Shown one piece after another: positions 18,820 through 27,075 of a stretch of DNA of 64,000 nt. Positions within the stretch are counted from its first letter, which is position 1; the number at the start of each line of letters is the position of its first letter. Origin of the DNA: Chloroflexota bacterium (GTDB taxonomy: Bacteria > Chloroflexota > UBA11872); NCBI GenBank assembly GCA_022824495.1, contig JAJDZU010000012.1, forward strand, positions 1 to 64,000, given 5' to 3'. The position numbers and the translations under genes were made by a program. The notes beneath the pieces are model-generated. The model was not told the DNA's origin. It saw nothing but the letters and a program-made list of their open reading frames with translations, and searched no databases.

Positions 18820-19269
18820 GTGAAATACACCCGCGAGGTCGTGATTGACCTGCCGCGCGATCGCGTGATCGAGCTGTTCGACGACGCCGACAACCTGACG
18901 AAGTGGCAGGAAGGCTTGCAAGCCTTCGAGCACGTCAGCGGAGAGCCCGGACAGCCCGGCGCCAAGTCGCGCCTGGTGTACGACTACCGGGGGCGCCGCT
19001 TCGAGATGACCGAGACGATCACCGAGCGCAATCTGCCCGACGAGTTCTCAGGCATCTACGAGACCGACGGTGTCTGGAACCTGATGAAGAACCGGTTTGA
19101 GGAAGAAGGACCGGACCGCACGCGCTGGATCGCCGAGTCGGAGTTTCGCCCCCAGGGGATCAAGATGAAGCTGATGGCGATCCTTCTGCGACCGCTGTTC
19201 ACTTCGAGGACGCTGAAGACCCTGCGCGACTTCAAGGCATTCGCCGAAGGTGAGGGTCGTGGGGACTAG
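18820..19269 (+). CDS. SRPBCC (START-like) protein, tandem copy 1
   Basis: This 149-aa protein looks like a polyketide-cyclase/dehydrase type SRPBCC fold. It begins MKYTREVVIDLPRDRVIELF, the first strand and helix of the fold, has the typical W-x-GLQAFEHVSG and F-E-MTETITER strands, and a long C-terminal helix. These proteins bind hydrophobic ligands or lipids. GTG 18820 follows the sequence TTGGATTGGAG, which is conserved upstream of the second copy too. The ligand is unknown. Confidence 0.8.
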   Translation: MKYTREVVIDLPRDRVIELFDDADNLTKWQEGLQAFEHVSGEPGQPGAKSRLVYDYRGRRFEMTETITERNLPDEFSGIYETDGVWNLMKNRFEEEGPDRTRWIAESEFRPQGIKMKLMAILLRPLFTSRTLKTLRDFKAFAEGEGRGD

Positions 19270-19308
19270 CGGCCGTCGGCGGCCAACTGGTTGGATTGGA
19301 GGCTATCC

Positions 19309-19758
19309 GTGAAGTACACCCGAGACGTTGTGATCGACTTGCCGCGCGATTGCGTAATCGAACTCTTCATGGACCGGGACAACATGCCGAAATGGCAGAC
19401 GGGCCTGAAGAGCTTCGAACACGTCAGCGGCGAGCCCGGGCAGCCTGGAGAAACCTCCCGGCTGGTGTACGAGCACCGCGGCCAGGACGTCGAGATGATC
19501 GAAACGGTGACGGCGCAATGCCTGCCCGACGCGTTAGCGGGCACCTATGAGACTGAAGGCGTGTGGAACCTGGTCAACAACCGGTTCGTGGAAGAGGGAC
19601 CGAACCGCACGCGCTGGATTGCCGAGACGGAGTTCCGCTTTTCCGACTGGAAGATGCTGCTGATGTCGATTGTCATGCGGTTCGCGTTCACGGGGCAGAC
19701 CAAGAAAACTCTGAACGACTTCAAGGCGTTTGCCGAAGGTGAGGGGCGCGGGGAGTAG
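19309..19758 (+). CDS. SRPBCC (START-like) protein, tandem copy 2
   Basis: This is a same-length paralogue (149 aa) of the upstream gene, with the same start MKYTRDVVIDLPRD, the same EHVSGEPGQPG loop and the same end FKAFAEGEGRG. The ribosome-binding region TTGGATTGGAG also matches, so the whole gene and its leader were duplicated. Divergence is spread evenly over the protein, and both copies are intact, suggesting both are kept for distinct ligands. Confidence 0.8.
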   Translation: MKYTRDVVIDLPRDCVIELFMDRDNMPKWQTGLKSFEHVSGEPGQPGETSRLVYEHRGQDVEMIETVTAQCLPDALAGTYETEGVWNLVNNRFVEEGPNRTRWIAETEFRFSDWKMLLMSIVMRFAFTGQTKKTLNDFKAFAEGEGRGE

Positions 19759-20018
19759 CGGCCGGCTCGATCTGCAGTCAGCCAACGCAGCAGGGACATC
19801 CAAGACACGGCGGGCGTCACGCTGATGCATGACGGGCATGCCTGGACGGTTTTCTCCGGAAACGAGGCGCTCACCGTACACGTGCGACCAGACCCGGGGC
19901 TAATCTGCAATCTCATCGTGCTGGTGAGCCGCGTGCCTCAGTTCCTACCCCCGGTGCAGCGTGTGCGTTTGGGAATGTCGCACGCCGTCGGATCGATTGT
20001 TAACGGACTGTGCGGGCG

Positions 20019-21017
20019 TTACTGGCTGTGGAGCGGCAGCCCATCATGTTCATGAGCGGATGTTTGATCGTTGGCCGTGCCCGCTTTATCAGCGGGATCG
20101 ACATGAATGATTGCCTCGCCCAAGTAAGGGATGGCGTGAGCGAGCTCATGGGAGACGCGCTTCTGGAGTTCGTGCGCCTGCTTCAGCGAGAGGTCTTTGC
20201 TAGCCGTGATATGCACCTCCGCGTGCAGGCGGTGGCCAATCCAGCGCGCACGTGACGAGGTTATGGCTTGCACGCCTTGTACGTGCAGGGCCTCGTGCTC
20301 CAAGTTGTCGAGAATTTCAGGGTCGACTCCGTCGAGCATGCGCCCAAATACCGTCTTGGCGGAGTCGTACACAATCTTTGCAATGAGTAGGCTGATGCCC
20401 AGCCCCGCAATGGGGTCGGCCAACGGGAAGCCCGCCCAGATACCGATTGCGCCGGCGACGACGGCGAGGCTCGCGAGCCCATCCGTCCGGGCGTGGTAAC
20501 CGTCGGCCACCAGCGCGGCGCTGTTGATTTCGCGTCCGACGCGGATGCGGAACAGCGCGACAGCCTCGTTACCGATGAAGCCTATGGCCCCGGCTGCGGC
20601 GACCGCCCATACGAGTTCAACGTCGCGCGGGTTGAGCAGCCTGTCGACGGACTGGTAGGCGGCCACTATTGCGCTGGACAAGATTACGAGGACGATGGTT
20701 GCTCCGGCCAGATCCTCGACCCTGCCAAAGCCATAGCTGAAGCGCCTCGTTGCTACGCGGCGAGCAAACAGGAAGGCTATCCACAAGGGGACCGCAGTCA
20801 GTGCATCGCCCAGGTTGTGGATGGTGTCGGCCAGCAACGCCACGCTTCCGGACACTACGAAGACGGCTGCCTGGAGCACTGCGGTAATCGCCAGTCCCAC
20901 GAATGACCACTTTATGGCCCATATGCCACGACTGGTCGTCGCAATGGACGGGTCGACTGCGCCATGAGTGTGGCTGTGCTTCTCGTCGTCCCCGTGATGG
21001 CGGTGATGGTGTTGCAT
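20019..21017 (-). CDS. cation diffusion facilitator (Zn/Co/Cd efflux)
   Basis: The 332-aa product is a CDF transporter with a His-rich N-terminus (HHHRHHGDDEKHSHTHG), six transmembrane segments, and the two HxxxD metal sites in TM2 (HNLGD) and TM5 (HARTD). The C-terminal cytoplasmic metal-sensing domain has H-R-LHAEVHIT. It exports divalent cations, probably Zn2+ or Co2+, in exchange for protons. It lies alone, with no metal-responsive regulator beside it. The 260 bp downstream (19759-20018) show no gene. Confidence 0.93.
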   Translation of the reverse strand: MQHHHRHHGDDEKHSHTHGAVDPSIATTSRGIWAIKWSFVGLAITAVLQAAVFVVSGSVALLADTIHNLGDALTAVPLWIAFLFARRVATRRFSYGFGRVEDLAGATIVLVILSSAIVAAYQSVDRLLNPRDVELVWAVAAAGAIGFIGNEAVALFRIRVGREINSAALVADGYHARTDGLASLAVVAGAIGIWAGFPLADPIAGLGISLLIAKIVYDSAKTVFGRMLDGVDPEILDNLEHEALHVQGVQAITSSRARWIGHRLHAEVHITASKDLSLKQAHELQKRVSHELAHAIPYLGEAIIHVDPADKAGTANDQTSAHEHDGLPLHSQ

Positions 21018-21096
21018 GGCGCTGAATCTAGCCCGAATGCGCAGCTCGTGGCTAACAGGAAGGCCTGGCCAGCGGGGCCTTGGCCGGCCGCGCCGG

Positions 21097-22950
21097 CTAC
21101 TCCTCGTGGCCGGCGGTTGACTCCAGTTCGAGGGTGTAGGGCAACGCGCCGACGGGGAGGGGTTCGGGGCGCTCGGTGACGAGGTCGTCCAGGCCGGTCT
21201 CCGACGGATCGACCCCGAGGTATTCCAATGTGTCGGCGTACGGCAGGCCCTGGTCGGGGTCCCAGCCGCGTTCCTGGTAGTAGCCCTGGACGTAGGTGCG
21301 GACTTCGTCGCGCGGTAGGCGGTATTCGCTGAGCGGTCCCTGGCGGATGGGTTGGTGCAGGCGCTCGGGGAGGCGGTCGTCCTCGGCGGTCATGCCTTCG
21401 CGCAGGTTGAAGAGCCGCGCCATGGTGAGGCCGCGTTCGAAGGTTTCGTGCAGTTCCTCGGGCGACATGTCCCAGCCGGTAGCGGCGTTGAGCAGTTCCA
21501 GCGCCTTGGTGTCGTCGTAGTCCAGGAACTGGCAGAGGCCGACGGTGTTGCGGACGGAAGTGCGCTTGAGGCCGGCGCCGGTGTGGTCGCCGCCGGTGGG
21601 GGTGATGGGGTAGTTGTCGCGCATGTCCTTCATGGCGCGCGGGTCGTGCATGGCGACTTCGAGCCCCTTGACGTGGACGACGTAGTCCTCGGCGTCGCCC
21701 CCGATGGCGCGGGCGGCGCGGAGGGCGCCCTCGGCCAGCAGGTCGCCGATGCCGTCGCGGTAGGCGATCTTCTCGATCAGGTCCAGCAGGTCCTGTGCCG
21801 AGCCGAAGCGGAGCGGTTGTCCGTCCTCGTTGTGGTCGCGCAGGCGTCCCATCTCCTCCATTTCCATGGCCCAGGCAATGGTGGCGCCGGCGGAAATGCT
21901 GTCCATGCCCAGGAAGTTGAGCATCTCGTTGCCTTTGCAGACGGCCATGATGTCGGTGACGCCGGTGTTGGTGCCGATGGCGGCCAGGGTTTCGTACTCG
22001 GGGCCGCCGTACTTGGGCCGGACCTTGACCTTGGGCGTCTCGATCTTGACCCGCTTCTTGCAACGCACGGAGCAGGCGAAGCAGCGGTCCATGTGGTCGA
22101 TGACCTGATCGCGCATGGCGATGGCGTCGATGTTGGTGGCGCCGTCCAGTTGCCCGTCGCGAAAGTTGTGGACGATGAGGTGGCCTTCGAGTTGCTTTGA
22201 CTGCACCATCGCGCCGGTTCCCCAGGTGTGCAGGCGGTGGTGCGTGCCACCCTCGGCGAGGGTTTCGCGGGCGACCCACCGGGCGGTGTCCCTGACGGGG
22301 TCGCGGTCGGCCACCTGCACACGGGTGCTTCCGCGCACGGCGATGGCCTTGAGGTTCTTGGAACCCATGACTGCGCCGAGGCCGGTGCGGCCGGCGACCT
22401 CGTTGAGGTCGTTGACGATGCAGGCGTAGCGGACGAGGTTCTCGCCGGCGGGGCCGATCTGGGTGACGCGGATTTGCTGGTCGCCCAGTTCCTCGCGGAT
22501 GGCGGTTTCGACGGGTCCGGTGATCTTGCCCCAAAGGTGGGAAGCGTCACGGAACTCGACCTGGTCGTCCTTGATCCAGAGATAGACGGGTTCGGACGCG
22601 CGGCCCTGGATGACGATGCCGTCCCAGCCGGCCTGCTTGAGTTCCGAGCCCCAGTAGCCGCCGGCCTCGGACTCGCCGAAGAGGCCGGTGAGCGGGGACT
22701 TGGCCCCTACGCTGTGGCGGCCGGCGCCGGGCAGGGCGACGCCGGTGGTGGGGCCCATTGCGAAGACCAGGCGGTTGACGGGATCGAAGGCGTCGGCGCC
22801 GCGGGGCGTCTCGGTGAGCAGGTAGTGGGCGATGAAGTTGCGGCCGCCCAGGTGCTTGCGGAAGAAGGCGTCACCGGGGCGCTCGGTCCAGCAGCGGCGC
22901 TCGGTCAGGTCCACGCGCAGGATTCGGTTCTGGATCGCGGTTGGCGCCAT
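21097..22950 (-). CDS. aldehyde ferredoxin oxidoreductase family protein (tungsten/molybdenum)
   Basis: The 617-aa product is an AOR-family enzyme, oxidising aldehydes to acids with a bis-pterin W or Mo cofactor and a [4Fe-4S] cluster. The N-terminal domain begins ILRVDLTERRCWTER and has the GGRNFIAHYLL and SP-LTGLFGESEAGGYWG segments. The cluster ligands are C-x2-C-x3-C in CFACSVRC, with the fourth Cys in VGLCQFLDYDD. The ATG overlaps the stop of the MoaD-like gene by one base, so they are co-translated. Mature enzyme also needs cofactor synthesis genes, which are not in the window. Confidence 0.92.
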   Translation of the reverse strand: MAPTAIQNRILRVDLTERRCWTERPGDAFFRKHLGGRNFIAHYLLTETPRGADAFDPVNRLVFAMGPTTGVALPGAGRHSVGAKSPLTGLFGESEAGGYWGSELKQAGWDGIVIQGRASEPVYLWIKDDQVEFRDASHLWGKITGPVETAIREELGDQQIRVTQIGPAGENLVRYACIVNDLNEVAGRTGLGAVMGSKNLKAIAVRGSTRVQVADRDPVRDTARWVARETLAEGGTHHRLHTWGTGAMVQSKQLEGHLIVHNFRDGQLDGATNIDAIAMRDQVIDHMDRCFACSVRCKKRVKIETPKVKVRPKYGGPEYETLAAIGTNTGVTDIMAVCKGNEMLNFLGMDSISAGATIAWAMEMEEMGRLRDHNEDGQPLRFGSAQDLLDLIEKIAYRDGIGDLLAEGALRAARAIGGDAEDYVVHVKGLEVAMHDPRAMKDMRDNYPITPTGGDHTGAGLKRTSVRNTVGLCQFLDYDDTKALELLNAATGWDMSPEELHETFERGLTMARLFNLREGMTAEDDRLPERLHQPIRQGPLSEYRLPRDEVRTYVQGYYQERGWDPDQGLPYADTLEYLGVDPSETGLDDLVTERPEPLPVGALPYTLELESTAGHEE

Positions 22951-23246
22951 CAGGTCGCTCCCATTCCGCCGGACATCGGGACCAGGACCTCCAGCGTATC
23001 GCCATCGCGCAATTGCGTCTCGCGCGAGGCCAGGACGTCGTTTACGCCGAGCGTCAGGCGGCGTGACTCGTCGAGGCCGTGGGCGTCAAGCAGATCGCCA
23101 ACGGTTGAGCCGGCCGAGGCTTCGATCACGCGGATTCGGCCCTCGCCAGGGAAGAAGCGGGCGAGGTCGGCGTAGGGGCGGACGCGGATACGAATGGAAG
23201 AATCTGGCCGGACTCCAATATCTCTCGGTCGTTTCTGTGGGGGCAT
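22950..23246 (-). CDS. MoaD/ThiS-family ubiquitin-like protein
   Basis: The 98-aa product has a beta-grasp fold with IRVRPYADLARFFPGEG at the N-terminus, the STVGDLLDAHGL helix and GDTLEVLVPMSGG at the end. Such sulfur carriers supply molybdopterin or other cofactors, and pairing with an AOR gene is known. ATG 23246 is chosen; a longer frame to 23330 adds residues unlike the family. The functional Gly-Gly is followed by four residues (MGAT), so it would need trimming to be adenylated, or it acts differently. Confidence 0.82.
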   Translation of the reverse strand: MPPQKRPRDIGVRPDSSIRIRVRPYADLARFFPGEGRIRVIEASAGSTVGDLLDAHGLDESRRLTLGVNDVLASRETQLRDGDTLEVLVPMSGGMGAT

Positions 23247-23362
23247 TGCCTGGCAGTCAACTCGAGAATTGTCGTCGGGTCTAACTCTACGGTGCGAAGA
23301 ACGACCAACTGGCAGGTTTCCTGATATCATTTTGGTGGTGAACTGATAGCGCAGCTTGGAGC

Positions 23363-23611
23363 TTGACCGTGCCGCAGGTGGCAGTTCGTGGACTCCCCGA
23401 GGACGTGCATCTGAAACTCAAAGAAGCCGCTCGTCGAAACCACAGAAGCCTCAATCGCGAGATCGTGTCGAGGTTAACGGCCTCGGTGCACTCAAACCAG
23501 GTCGACGCTCAAGCGCTGCTTGAGCGCATTCGGAGACGGCGAGAATCTCTTGGTCCCATCGACGTCAATGACGACGTCATCAGGGAGTTGCGTGACGCCG
23601 GTCGACGATGA
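23363..23611 (+). CDS. ribbon-helix-helix antitoxin, FitA/VapB-like
   Basis: The 82-aa product starts with a ribbon-helix-helix fold, VAVRGLPEDVHLKLKEAARRNHRSLNREIV, typical of FitA-like antitoxins. The C-terminal half is the toxin-binding tail. TTG 23363 and GTG 23369 are both possible starts. It overlaps the PIN toxin ATG at 23608 by 4 bp (ATGA), and the pair is oppositely directed to the AOR/MoaD genes. Confidence 0.87.
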   Translation: MTVPQVAVRGLPEDVHLKLKEAARRNHRSLNREIVSRLTASVHSNQVDAQALLERIRRRRESLGPIDVNDDVIRELRDAGRR

Positions 23612-24018
23612 TCGTTGTCGACACCAATGTCGTGGTCGCGCTAGTCGTTGGCGGGCCGTATGAGGCTGCAGCAGATCGCCTCTACGAGCGTGATTCGGAG
23701 TGGACGGCACCCCCGATTCTCGAGAGCGAGCTGCGAAATGTGCTTGTTGGATACGTGCGCCGAGGCGACATTTCAAGAGAACAGGCTGTCGCGCTGTCTG
23801 ACGAGGCGTCGCATGTGCTGGGTGACCGTGTGATCGACGCGTCGCAGTCCGACGTGATCGAGGTAGCACTGAACTGCGGGCTGACCGCCTATGACGCCGA
23901 GTTTGTCGTCGTGGCCCGTCTGCTTGGAGTGCCCCTGGCGACCGCGGATCGCGCAATTCTGCGAAGTGCCCCGGACGTAGCCTCACCCTTGTCGACGTTT
24001 GCGAACGGGCAGGTCTAG
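23608..24018 (+). CDS. PIN-domain ribonuclease toxin, VapC-like
   Basis: The 136-aa product begins MIVVDTNVVVALVVGG with the first PIN aspartate, has an acidic ESELRNVL and TAYDAEFVVVARLLG for the third site, and ATADRAIL. It should be a Mg2+-dependent RNase. Its antitoxin is the preceding gene. It is unrelated at sequence level to the first PIN toxin in the window, so the modules arrived separately. Confidence 0.88.
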   Translation: MIVVDTNVVVALVVGGPYEAAADRLYERDSEWTAPPILESELRNVLVGYVRRGDISREQAVALSDEASHVLGDRVIDASQSDVIEVALNCGLTAYDAEFVVVARLLGVPLATADRAILRSAPDVASPLSTFANGQV

Positions 24019-24032
24019 AGCGACCGCACGTG

Positions 24033-24950
24033 CTAGGGCACCCGGACGCCCGTGCAATTGGTTGCGAGGCGGTAGACGCTGCCCCGGGCGGTGACGAAGA
24101 GGGTGGACCAGTTGGGGCCGCCCCAGGCGAGGTTGGCGGGTTGCTCGGGGAACTTGACGAGGCCGACCACGGCGCCGTCGGGCTCAATCACCCACACGGC
24201 GTTGCCAGGCCCGGTGGACCAGAGGCGGCCGTTCGTGTCGCACTTCATGCCGTCGGGGTTGTTGGGTTCGGGGTAGGGATCCATATCGACAATCTGGCGC
24301 GGGTTGACCAGCGTGCCGTCGTCGGCGACGTCAAAGGCCCAGATATCGCGCGGTCCGCCGGAGTCGCCGATGTACAGCGTCTGTTCGTCCGGTGAGAAGG
24401 CGAGGCCGTTTGGCCGGATGAAACGGTCGGTGGCGAGGGTGAGTTCGCCACCCGCGTTCAAGCGGTAGACGCCGCAGCACGGCTGTTCCTGGACTTCGGG
24501 CGGCAGGTCGACGATGCCGTAGGGCGGATCGGTGAAATAGATGTCGCCGTTGCGCTTGACGACGATGTCGTTGGGGCTGTTGAGGCGGCCGCCGTTGAAG
24601 TGGGTGGCGATGGGTGTGGGCTGGTTGTGCTGGTCGAATCGCAAAACGGCGCGCGCGCCATGAGTGCAGCCAAGCAGACGTCCCTCACGGTCCAGGGTGA
24701 GACCGTTGGTGGAGCCGTTGAAGGCGCGGAAAGTGGTAAGTTCCGGCCCCTCGGGCAACTGGCGCCAGCGGCAGATGCGGTCATTCGGAATATCGCTGAA
24801 GAGCAGGTGGTCGCCGCGCCAGACGGGGCCCTCGGTGAACCCGAGGCCGCCGGCGATGCGTTCCAGGTTAGCGCCGGGCTCGACCAGTTCAGTGAGGCGT
24901 CCGGATACGTCCTCAAGCTCAACGTCGAAATGCGGGATCGGTTCGGCCAC
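24033..24950 (-). CDS. SMP-30/gluconolactonase/LRE-like hydrolase
   Basis: The 305-aa product is a six-bladed beta-propeller of the SMP-30 family, with GFTEGPVWRGDHLLFSDIPN, the metal-binding S-NGLTLDREGRLL and NSPNDIVVKRNGDIYFTDPPYG, and GLAFSPDEQTLYIGDSGG. Metal ligands Glu, Asn and Asp are visible in these segments. It probably opens sugar or other lactones. GTG 24950 (VAEPIPHFDVEL) is preferred over the 38-residue extension to 25064, which is Arg/Pro-rich and unlike the family. It lies divergently next to an aldo/keto reductase. Confidence 0.88.
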   Translation of the reverse strand: MAEPIPHFDVELEDVSGRLTELVEPGANLERIAGGLGFTEGPVWRGDHLLFSDIPNDRICRWRQLPEGPELTTFRAFNGSTNGLTLDREGRLLGCTHGARAVLRFDQHNQPTPIATHFNGGRLNSPNDIVVKRNGDIYFTDPPYGIVDLPPEVQEQPCCGVYRLNAGGELTLATDRFIRPNGLAFSPDEQTLYIGDSGGPRDIWAFDVADDGTLVNPRQIVDMDPYPEPNNPDGMKCDTNGRLWSTGPGNAVWVIEPDGAVVGLVKFPEQPANLAWGGPNWSTLFVTARGSVYRLATNCTGVRVP

Positions 24951-25090
24951 TGCGCGGGCTCCCGGGGGCGAGGAGGCAATTGGCACCGATATTGCCCGAT
25001 TCGCAGGTCGGCTGCCGGCCCTTCGGGAGGGTCGCGGGTTGCGGCAAATCTGGCGCGGGCGCACGATGAGACCGGCGCTGGCGCTGGAGG

Positions 25091-26035
25091 ATGACTGCTA
25101 TGGCATCCGACCTTCCGCAGGTTCCGCCCGTGACACTGGGGCGCTCAGGCGTGCGGTCCACGAAGTTGGCGCTCGGTTCGGCCAACTGGATCGGCAGGGT
25201 GGGCGACGACGCGTACGTCGAACTGTTGCGCGAAGCCTTCCGACTGGGCATCCGCCACGTGGATACCGCGCCTTCGTATGCGCAGGGATGGCTGGTGGAA
25301 CGGCTCAAGGAGTCCGAGCCGCCGGATGATCTGCTGATCGTCACCAAGATCGGGCGGTACATGGGTGACGACGGGATTGAGTACGACTTCGGTCCTGACC
25401 GGGCGGTGCGGAGCGTGCACGAGAGCCTGGAGGAGTTGGGGCTGGAGCGTCTGCCGGTGCTGAAGGTGCACGACGCGAGGCCCGATCACTGGGACGAGAT
25501 TATGGGGCCGAACGGCATGTTGGCGGCGCTGCGGCGGTTACAGGCCGAGGGGCTGGTGGGGGCGATCGGCACGGCGGTTGGGAACGCGGACTTTGCGGCG
25601 ATGGCGGCCGAGAGCGGCGAGTTCGACATCATCGGCTCGTACCACCACTACACGCTGCTCAACCAGGACGCGGCGCGACGTATTCATCCGCACGCGCGTC
25701 GGCACAACCTGGGCGTGATCAACATCAGCCCGTTTGGCGGAAACATCCTGGGCACCGGCGCCGTGCAGGGCGCACGCTACAGCTACCGCGAGGCAGCGCC
25801 CGAGGTGCTGAACGAAGTTCGCGACATGGAAGCGCGGGCCCAAGCTCATGGTCTGACCCTGCAGACCGCAGCCCTGGCCTATTCGCTGGCCTGTCCGGAC
25901 ATCGACGTCAACGTGATTGGGCCGACGACGATTGGTGAATTGCACGCTGATGTCGCTGCGTTAACGGTTGCGGAGGAGTTCAGCAACTTCCGAGACATCG
26001 TGTCGCCAGTGGAGTTTCCGAACGACTGGTTCTAG
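25091..26035 (+). CDS. aldo/keto reductase
   Basis: The 314-aa product has the AKR TIM-barrel with the catalytic Asp in GIRHVDTAPSYAQG and Tyr in that segment, the Lys in LLIVTKIGRYMG, and a His in VLKVHDA. C-terminal NVIGPTTIGEL corresponds to the NADPH loop. It resembles the D-threo-aldose or L-fucose dehydrogenase branch, so sugar oxidation is plausible. It is followed by a strong hairpin. Confidence 0.88.
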   Translation: MTAMASDLPQVPPVTLGRSGVRSTKLALGSANWIGRVGDDAYVELLREAFRLGIRHVDTAPSYAQGWLVERLKESEPPDDLLIVTKIGRYMGDDGIEYDFGPDRAVRSVHESLEELGLERLPVLKVHDARPDHWDEIMGPNGMLAALRRLQAEGLVGAIGTAVGNADFAAMAAESGEFDIIGSYHHYTLLNQDAARRIHPHARRHNLGVINISPFGGNILGTGAVQGARYSYREAAPEVLNEVRDMEARAQAHGLTLQTAALAYSLACPDIDVNVIGPTTIGELHADVAALTVAEEFSNFRDIVSPVEFPNDWF

Positions 26036-26115
26036 CGGTACGCAAAGTGTTGTGGTGCTGCGTCTGCTCTTGGGCGTCTTTGACGCGAGTTGGTCCGTGT
26101 CAGACAATACGCGCA

Positions 26116-26155
26116 CCCCAATTGAGGGGTAGTTGGTTCAGCCCCAATTGAGGGG
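26116..26155. repeat. two 14-bp direct repeats in the leader of the NYN gene
   Basis: CCCCAATTGAGGGG occurs at 26116-26129 and 26142-26155, with a 26-bp period. Each can fold as a 4-bp stem with a 6-nt loop. They lie between the aldo/keto reductase stop and the NYN gene start, directly before the terminator-like hairpin at 26163. Confidence 0.7.
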
Positions 26156-26162
26156 CAGATTC

Positions 26163-26186
26163 GGGGCTCCTGCTGGAGCCCCTTTT
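26163..26186 (+). terminator. intrinsic terminator or attenuator hairpin
   Basis: GGGGCTCC (26163-26170), a 4-nt loop, and GGAGCCCC (26175-26182) form a perfect stem followed by TTTT (26183-26186). It is the best intrinsic terminator in the window, but sits 2 bp before the ATG of the NYN gene. Its right arm contains the GGAG that would be the ribosome-binding site for ATG 26189 (10-nt spacing), so it could block translation as well as end the upstream transcript. Confidence 0.75.
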
Positions 26187-26188
26187 CC

Positions 26189-27022
26189 ATGGGGTTCATG
26201 GTCGGCCGCTACTGCGTATTCGTGGATGCGGGATATCTCTACAGGGCGGGCGGCCTCACCTGTCTCGGCGTCGGCGACCGAGCATCGCAGTTTCTTGATG
26301 CCGAGGCCTTAGTTCCAGCGCTGTCGCGGTTCTGCAATGAGCGCATATTGGGCGGTCACGGATCCTGGCTGCGGACGTACTGGTACGACAGCGCTGAGCG
26401 AAACACGGCGGACCACGAAGCCATCGGCTTTCTTCCTCGCGTCAAGCTTCGAATGGGGCGTCTGGTCGCGGGGCAGCAGAAGGGAGTCGATTCGCTGATC
26501 GTTCGCGACCTTATGGTCCTGGCAGGACGTGGAGCGATCTCGACCGCGTTTCTGCTTGGTGGCGACGAGGACCTTCGCGAAGGGGTCCGGGAGGCTCAGG
26601 ATCTTGGGATTGAGGTCGTCTTGCTGGGGATAGAACCGGTGACGGGCTCGAATCTGTCAGATCTGCTCGTCATGGAGGCAGATCAGCTTCTGTTCATCGA
26701 CCAAGAGGTATTGCGCCCTCACTTCTGGACGCCATTCTCAAATCCACCACTTTCCACCATAGAAATCTCAGCCGAAGACCCCTATGAGTTTGGCCGGCAG
26801 TTTGCGCATACGTATATCGCTCTCCTTCCGGGATTCGAGCGGCAGGTGGTTTTGCGATCGGTCATCCGCTTCAGGTGGACACCACGAGCACTCGACGCTG
26901 AACTTGTGAGGCGGGTCGAAGCCATGGCCTCGATATGGAATCCACCGGGCGATGATGCCGTTCGGCGGGCGCGCAAGGGGTTTACCGAGGGGTGTCGCGC
27001 TCTGTGGAGTACACGCAACTGA
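26189..27022 (+). CDS. NYN-domain (DUF88/LabA-like) nuclease
   Basis: The 277-aa product has the NYN fold: first acidic motif FVDAGYLYRAGG, KGVDSLIVRDLMVLAG with the second Asp, and FLLGGDEDL for the third; it is thus probably a metal-dependent RNase. Residues after about 190 form an unrecognised C-terminal domain. ATG 26189 lies inside a hairpin leader (see 26163), and ATG 26198 (MVGRY) is an alternative. NYN proteins occur in RNA decay and in defence modules. It stands alone between an aldo/keto reductase and dnaE. Confidence 0.85.
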   Translation: MGFMVGRYCVFVDAGYLYRAGGLTCLGVGDRASQFLDAEALVPALSRFCNERILGGHGSWLRTYWYDSAERNTADHEAIGFLPRVKLRMGRLVAGQQKGVDSLIVRDLMVLAGRGAISTAFLLGGDEDLREGVREAQDLGIEVVLLGIEPVTGSNLSDLLVMEADQLLFIDQEVLRPHFWTPFSNPPLSTIEISAEDPYEFGRQFAHTYIALLPGFERQVVLRSVIRFRWTPRALDAELVRRVEAMASIWNPPGDDAVRRARKGFTEGCRALWSTRN

Positions 27023-27075
27023 CCCTTACTCCCCGATAGCCATCCTTCCGTCGCTCCTGGTTTCAGCGCCCCCTT

